Shown piece after piece: positions 61,468 through 64,000 of a stretch of 64,000 bases of DNA. The position numbers and the translations under genes were made by a program. Numbering within the stretch: the first letter of the stretch is position 1; each line of letters starts with the position of its first letter. The stretch is from the NCBI GenBank assembly GCA_916613615.1, contig OU744731.1, forward strand, positions 49,390,645 through 49,454,644. The letters run 5' to 3'. The notes under the pieces were generated by a model. That model was not told the DNA's origin. It searched no databases and saw only the letters and a program-made list of their open reading frames with translations. The stretch is from Steromphala cineraria (taxonomy: Eukaryota > Mollusca > Gastropoda > Trochida > Trochidae).

Positions 61468-62922
61468 CATTTTGTCTAAAATGGTCAAATTCAAATTTCT
61501 TATTAAAAACTAGCAGAAATTGTTCAAAAGGCTCCCAAAAAGCAATACCGATTGAAAAAAAATGGAATTTGAAAAAATAATTTGTTTGACGTTAGGGTGA
61601 GCTTGGGGTAAAGTTAAGAGAAATTGGACATTTTGACTACAATGGTCAAATTCAAATTTCTGATTAAAAACTAGCAGAAATTGTGCACAAAGCTCCAAAG
61701 AAGCAATACCGATTGAAAAAAATTTAATTTGAAAAAATAATTTTTTTGACGTTAGGGTGAGCTTGGGGTAAGGTTCAGAGAAATTGGACATTTTGACTAA
61801 AATTGTCAAATTCAAATTTCTGATTAAAAACTAGCAGAAATTGTGCACAAGGCTCCCAAAAAGCAATACCGATTGAAAAAAAAATGAATTTGAAAAAATA
61901 AATTTGTTTGACGTTAGGGTGAGCTTGGGGTAAGGTTCAGAGAAATTGGACATTTTGACTAAAATGGTCAAATTCAAATTTCTGATTAAAAACTAGCAGA
62001 AATAGTGCACAAAGCTCCTAAGAAGCAATACCGATTGAAAAAAATTGAATATGAAAAAATAATTTGTTTGACGTTAGGGTGAGCTTTGGGTAAGGTTAAG
62101 AGAAATTGTACATTTTGACTAAAATGGTCAAATTCAAATTTCTGATTTAAAACTAGCAGAAATTGTTCAAAAGGCTCCCAAAAAGCAATACCGATTGAAA
62201 AAAAATGGAATTTGAAAAAATAATTTTTTTGATGTTAGGGTGAGCTTGGGGGTACAGGTTCAGATATGTTGGAAATTTTGACTAAAATGGTCAAATTCAA
62301 ATTTCTGATTAAAGACTAGCAGAAATTGTGCACAAGGCTCCCAAGAAGCAATACCGATTGGAAAAAAATTGAATTTGAAAAAATAATTTTTTTGATGTTA
62401 GGGTGAGCTTGGGGTAAGGTTCAGAGAAATTGGACATTTTGACTAAAATGGTCAAATTCAAATTTCTGATTAAAAACTAGCAGAAATTGTGCACAAGGCT
62501 CCCATAAAGCAAACACCGATTGAAAAAAAAATGAATTTGAAAAAATAAAAATTTTGACGTTAGGGTGAGCTTGGGGGTACAGGTTCAGAGAAATTGGACA
62601 TTTTGACTAAAATGGTCAAATTCAAATTTCTGATTAAAAACTAGCAAAAATTGTGCACAAAGCTCCTAAGAAGCAATACCGATTGAAAAAAATTGAATTT
62701 GAAAAAGTAATTGTTTTGATGTTAGGGTGAGCTTGGGGTACAGGTTCAGAGAAATTGGACATTTTGACTAAAATGGTCAAATTCAAATTTCTGATTAAAA
62801 ACTAGCAAAAATTTTTCACAAGGCTCCCAAAAAGGAACACCGATTGAAAAAAAAATGAATTTGAAAAAATAAATTTTTTGACGTTAGGGTGAGCTTGGGG
62901 GTACAGGTTCAGAGAAATTGGA
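61468..62922 (+). repeat. 1455-bp block (nine monomers), copy 1
   Basis: Starts with the rare cattttgtctaaaatgg and continues with gttcaaaagg, aagttaagag, gactacaatgg, aaagctccaaag, aaattgtcaaattc, aatagtgcacaaagctcc and gctttgggtaagg. Confidence 0.85.
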
Positions 62923-63610
62923 CATTTTGTCTAAAATGGTCAAATTCAAATTTCTTATTAAAAACTAGCAGAAATTGTTCAAAAGGCTCCCAAAAAGCAA
63001 TACCGATTGAAAAAAAATGGAATTTGAAAAAATAATTTGTTTGACGTTAGGGTGAGCTTGGGGTAAAGTTAAGAGAAATTGGACATTTTGACTACAATGG
63101 TCAAATTCAAATTTCTGATTAAAAACTAGCAGAAATTGTGCACAAAGCTCCAAAGAAGCAATACCGATTGAAAAAAATTGAATTTGAAAAAATAATTTTT
63201 TTGACGTTAGGGTGAGCTTGGGGTAAGGTTCAGAGAAATTGGACATTTTGACTAAAATTGTCAAATTCAAATTTCTTATTAAAACTAGCAGAAATTGTGC
63301 ACAAGGCTCCAAAAAAGCAATACCGATTGAAAAAAAAATGAATTTGAAAAAATAAATTTGTTTGACGTTAGGGTGAGCTTGGGGTAAGGTTCAGAGAAAT
63401 TGGACATTTTGACTAAAATGGTCAAATTCAAATTTCTGATTAAAAACTAGCAGAAATAGTGCACAAAGCTCCTAAGAAGCAATACCGATTGAAAAAAATT
63501 GAATATGAAAAAATAATTTGTTTGACGTTAGGGTGAGCTTTGGGTAAGGTTAAGAGAAATTGTACATTTTGACTAAAATGGTCAAATTCAAATTTCTGAT
63601 TTAAAACTAG
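62923..63610 (+). repeat. 1455-bp block, partial copy 2
   Basis: Repeats the first 0.69 kb of copy 1 at +1455, with the same rare start and all linked variants. One unit has lost an A (cttattaaaactag, near 63277). After about 63.61 kb it departs: copy 1 has gttcaaaagg there, while this has gtgcacaagg with gccatacgg. Confidence 0.85.
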
Positions 63611-64000
63611 CAGAAATTGTGCACAAGGCTCCCAAGAAGCCATACGGATTGAAAAAAAATTGAATTTGAAAAAATAATTTTGTTGACGTTAGGGTTAGCT
63701 TGGGGTAAGGTTCAGAGAAATTGGACATTTTGACTAAAATTGTCAAATTCAAATTTCTGATTAAAAACTAGCAGAAATTGTGCACAAGGCTCCCAAGAAG
63801 CAATACCGATTGAAAAAAATTGAATTTGAAAAAATAATTTTTTTGACGTTAGGGTGAGCTTGGGGGTACAGGTTCAGAGAAATTGGACATTTTGACTAAA
63901 ATGGTCAAATTCAAATTTCTGATTAAAAACTAGCAGAAATTGTTCACAAGGCTCCCAAGAAGCAATACCGATTAAAAAAAGTTAAATTTGAAAAAATAAA

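Larger units (their letters stand above)
61145..64000. repeat. Satellite array right of gap, distinct variant set
   Basis: Same monomer and same orientation, with its own variants: gttcaaaaggctccc, cccataaagcaa, aaaataaaaattttgacg, gtgcacaaagctccta, ggtaaagttaagag and cagatatgttggaaa. Classes P, Q, R and S and the second-family landmarks are not seen. cccataaagc recurs at 61371 and 62501 (+1130, seven monomers). The window ends inside a monomer with gttaaatttg. Confidence 0.92.

Noticed and set aside
772..63643. Dozens of short minus-strand reading frames as protein-coding genes
   Set aside because: They are the same stretch of each satellite unit, overlap each other from unit to unit, change with every indel, and have no spacing, promoter or domain support.
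1..64000. CRISPR array or prokaryotic repeat locus
   Set aside because: The repeats are adjacent 160-bp units with no unique spacers, no cas genes and no coding sequence nearby.
1..64000. Transposable elements or terminal repeats among the monomers
   Set aside because: I found no break in satellite register that would hold an element; all irregular junctions join satellite to satellite.

Overview
This window is a single satellite DNA array with no genes that I can support. Apart from one 500-base run of N (60645-61144), all sequence from end to end is a head-to-tail tandem repeat. The unit is 160-162 bp and about 33% G+C, and roughly 390-400 copies are present, all in the same orientation. 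I saw no inversions, transposon insertions, RNA genes or unique sequence. A gene-free array of this length and unit size points to a eukaryotic nuclear genome, most plausibly centromeric, pericentromeric or other heterochromatin. I do not recognise the satellite family and cannot name the organism. The 500-N gap suggests a scaffolded assembly.

The interest lies in the layered internal organisation. Region 1 (1-9607) mixes ordinary monomers with a distinctive three-monomer cassette, seen seven times (one copy truncated), and with shortened 146-bp monomers. Region 2 (9608-12869) is two almost identical 1631-bp blocks. Region 3 (12870-18849) holds shorter block duplications: two of 487/488 bp, then nested blocks of 973, 649 and 650 bp. 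Region 4 (18850-34478) is a mosaic of four recurring monomer classes (called P, Q, R and S here). It has a duplicated 644-bp R-S-Q-Q' tetramer, runs of near-identical single monomers, and a 1.3-kb block repeated 1611-1612 bp downstream. Region 5 (34479-49215) is the clearest long higher-order repeat: successive units of 3853, 4011 and 4332 bp and a partial fourth, differing by whole monomers. Region 6 (49216-60644) is a second higher-order family with units of 3710 and 2743 bp and a third cut by the gap. Region 7 (61145-64000) has its own variant set and a 1455-bp block repeat.

Monomer classes used below, by linked variants. P: gttcac, then gaacttggggg. Q: attctattttctg, gtgcac, cccaaaaagc, aaaacaattg. 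R: cttatta, cccaagaagc, one A fewer before the T-tract, gcttagggtaagg. S: gacaaaaatgg, gtaaacaattg, aattgttttgacg. Block lengths nearly always equal a whole number of monomers. That pattern fits repeated unequal exchange or replication-based amplification in register. Many short reading frames (about 60-70 codons, essentially all on the minus strand) are by-products of the repeat and are not called as genes.
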